Source of the DNA: Psococerastis gibbosa
Taxonomy: Eukaryota; Arthropoda; Insecta; Psocodea; Psocidae
Length of the DNA stretch: 64,000 bases
Reading direction: 5' to 3'
Assembly: GCA_963971405.1 (NCBI GenBank)
Contig: OZ020484.1
Coordinates: 13,764,001 to 13,828,000, forward strand
In this document: positions 63,396-64,000 of the stretch, one piece after another
How the letters are laid out: each line of letters opens with the position of its first letter
Numbering within the stretch: position 1 is the stretch's first letter
The notes under the pieces: model-generated
The model's database searches: none
What the model saw: the letters and a program-made list of their open reading frames with translations, nothing else
What the model was told of the DNA's origin: nothing
Position numbers and translations under genes: made by a program

Positions 63396-63573
63396 GGAGG
63401 CTACTCCATCTGTCAATAATCCGTCATTTGTGCATCAATAATTGATGAGATTTATGTTTTAAGGAGACTATTATTAGGTGATACTTAATTTATCTATTAT
63501 AAATTGAATTACAATATGGTAGATTTATTATCGATGCATAAATGACGGAAAATTGATAAGTGGAATATCCGCC
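63396..63573. mobile_element. Foldback element, subfamily B (copy 4)
   Basis: Ends GGAGGCTACTCCATCTGTCA and TTGATAAGTGGAATATCCGCC; perfect TTA duplication (63393-63395, 63574-63576). Confidence 0.88.
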
Positions 63574-63576
63574 TTA

Positions 63577-64000
63577 CTGACATATACAGTACCTACTCTA
63601 ACAAAACACGATAATAAAGTAAATTCAGACAGGTAAATAAGCCCAGTCATTTTTTTTTTATTTATAAAAATTTTAATTTAAAGAGTTTTTCATAAATTGT
63701 ATCATTTTATCACGTCTTTGCAATTTTGTGGCTGCGGAACAAATAATTAGTTAATTTGGTGAAACTAACTTGACTGATATTGTTTACACCCGGGAAGAGA
63801 TGGACGGAAAACACATTAAGACGTGCCCGGCTCTCGTCAGTAGCAGAGGTTCACCAGATTATGTGTTGTATTGGGCTGCAAGAAAGCTGATGGTGGAAGC
63901 CTAATGCTATGGTGTAATTTAAAAAAAATATACTGTATATATAGGTCTATATTTAAGTTTCTGCAAAACAATTGCTGTAAAACTTCAAATTATTGGCCAT
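63577..64000. other. Right end of window, nothing recognised
   Basis: AT-rich; a slightly GC-richer patch at 63790-63900 has no supported reading frame. No SLC6 5' exon seen. Confidence 0.5.

Noticed and set aside
59231-63573. Cluster of regularly spaced repeats considered as a CRISPR-like array
   Set aside because: The repeats are long inverted-repeat elements with individual target duplications in a eukaryotic genome, not short direct repeats with unique spacers.
57526-64000. Search for the missing SLC6 5' exons
   Set aside because: No TM1/TM2-like sequence was seen on the minus strand; most of the region is repeats.

Overview
This is eukaryotic nuclear DNA, almost certainly from an arthropod. 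Genes are split by GT-AG introns (plus two GC-AG introns), the base composition is AT-rich, and the introns are full of transposons. The three cellular proteins I recognise are animal proteins. I cannot name the species. An insect fits the mix of Penelope-like, pogo, piggyBac, P-like and non-LTR elements, but that is only an impression.

Layout: 1-3770 holds two decayed non-LTR retrotransposons. 4590-22203 (+) is a complete phosphorylase kinase alpha regulatory subunit gene. Its 22 coding exons all join in phase to give about 1196 residues ending in a CaaX box. 23934-24828 (+) is a two-exon mitochondrial [2Fe-2S] ferredoxin of the adrenodoxin type. 26140-57525 (-) is the 3' part (nine exons, 641 residues) of an unusual SLC6-family transporter; its first exons lie beyond the window's right end. 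The convergent ferredoxin and transporter genes leave about 1.3 kb between their stop codons.

The introns of the transporter gene hold other units: a decayed piggyBac element (34554-38008), a pogo-type element with one stop codon (39293-42069), an intronless 540-residue coiled-coil gene on the opposite strand (44838-46460), a 76-bp minisatellite, and a P-element/THAP9-like transposase gene with an intact spliced reading frame of 874 residues (48874-53311).

The most striking feature is a modular group of foldback (long inverted repeat) elements without coding capacity. At least 19 copies fall into three subfamilies (A, B, C), which share ends resembling GGCGCCCATTCCAC and mostly 3-bp A/T target duplications. 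Eight of them lie in the last 5 kb. They nest with pogo, LINE and a larger foldback (D, about 28697-31000) that carries a fragment of a cellular-looking gene. Several sit 16 to 45 bp from splice sites of host exons. Other repeats are a Penelope-like insertion with an inverted dyad structure and an 11-bp target duplication; a tRNA-derived SINE family whose 3' tail matches the LINE at the window start; two further short retroposon families; hAT-like and mariner-like MITEs; and several 5'-truncated LINE tails.

All homology calls come from reading the translated sequence and from knowledge of the families. No database search was run.
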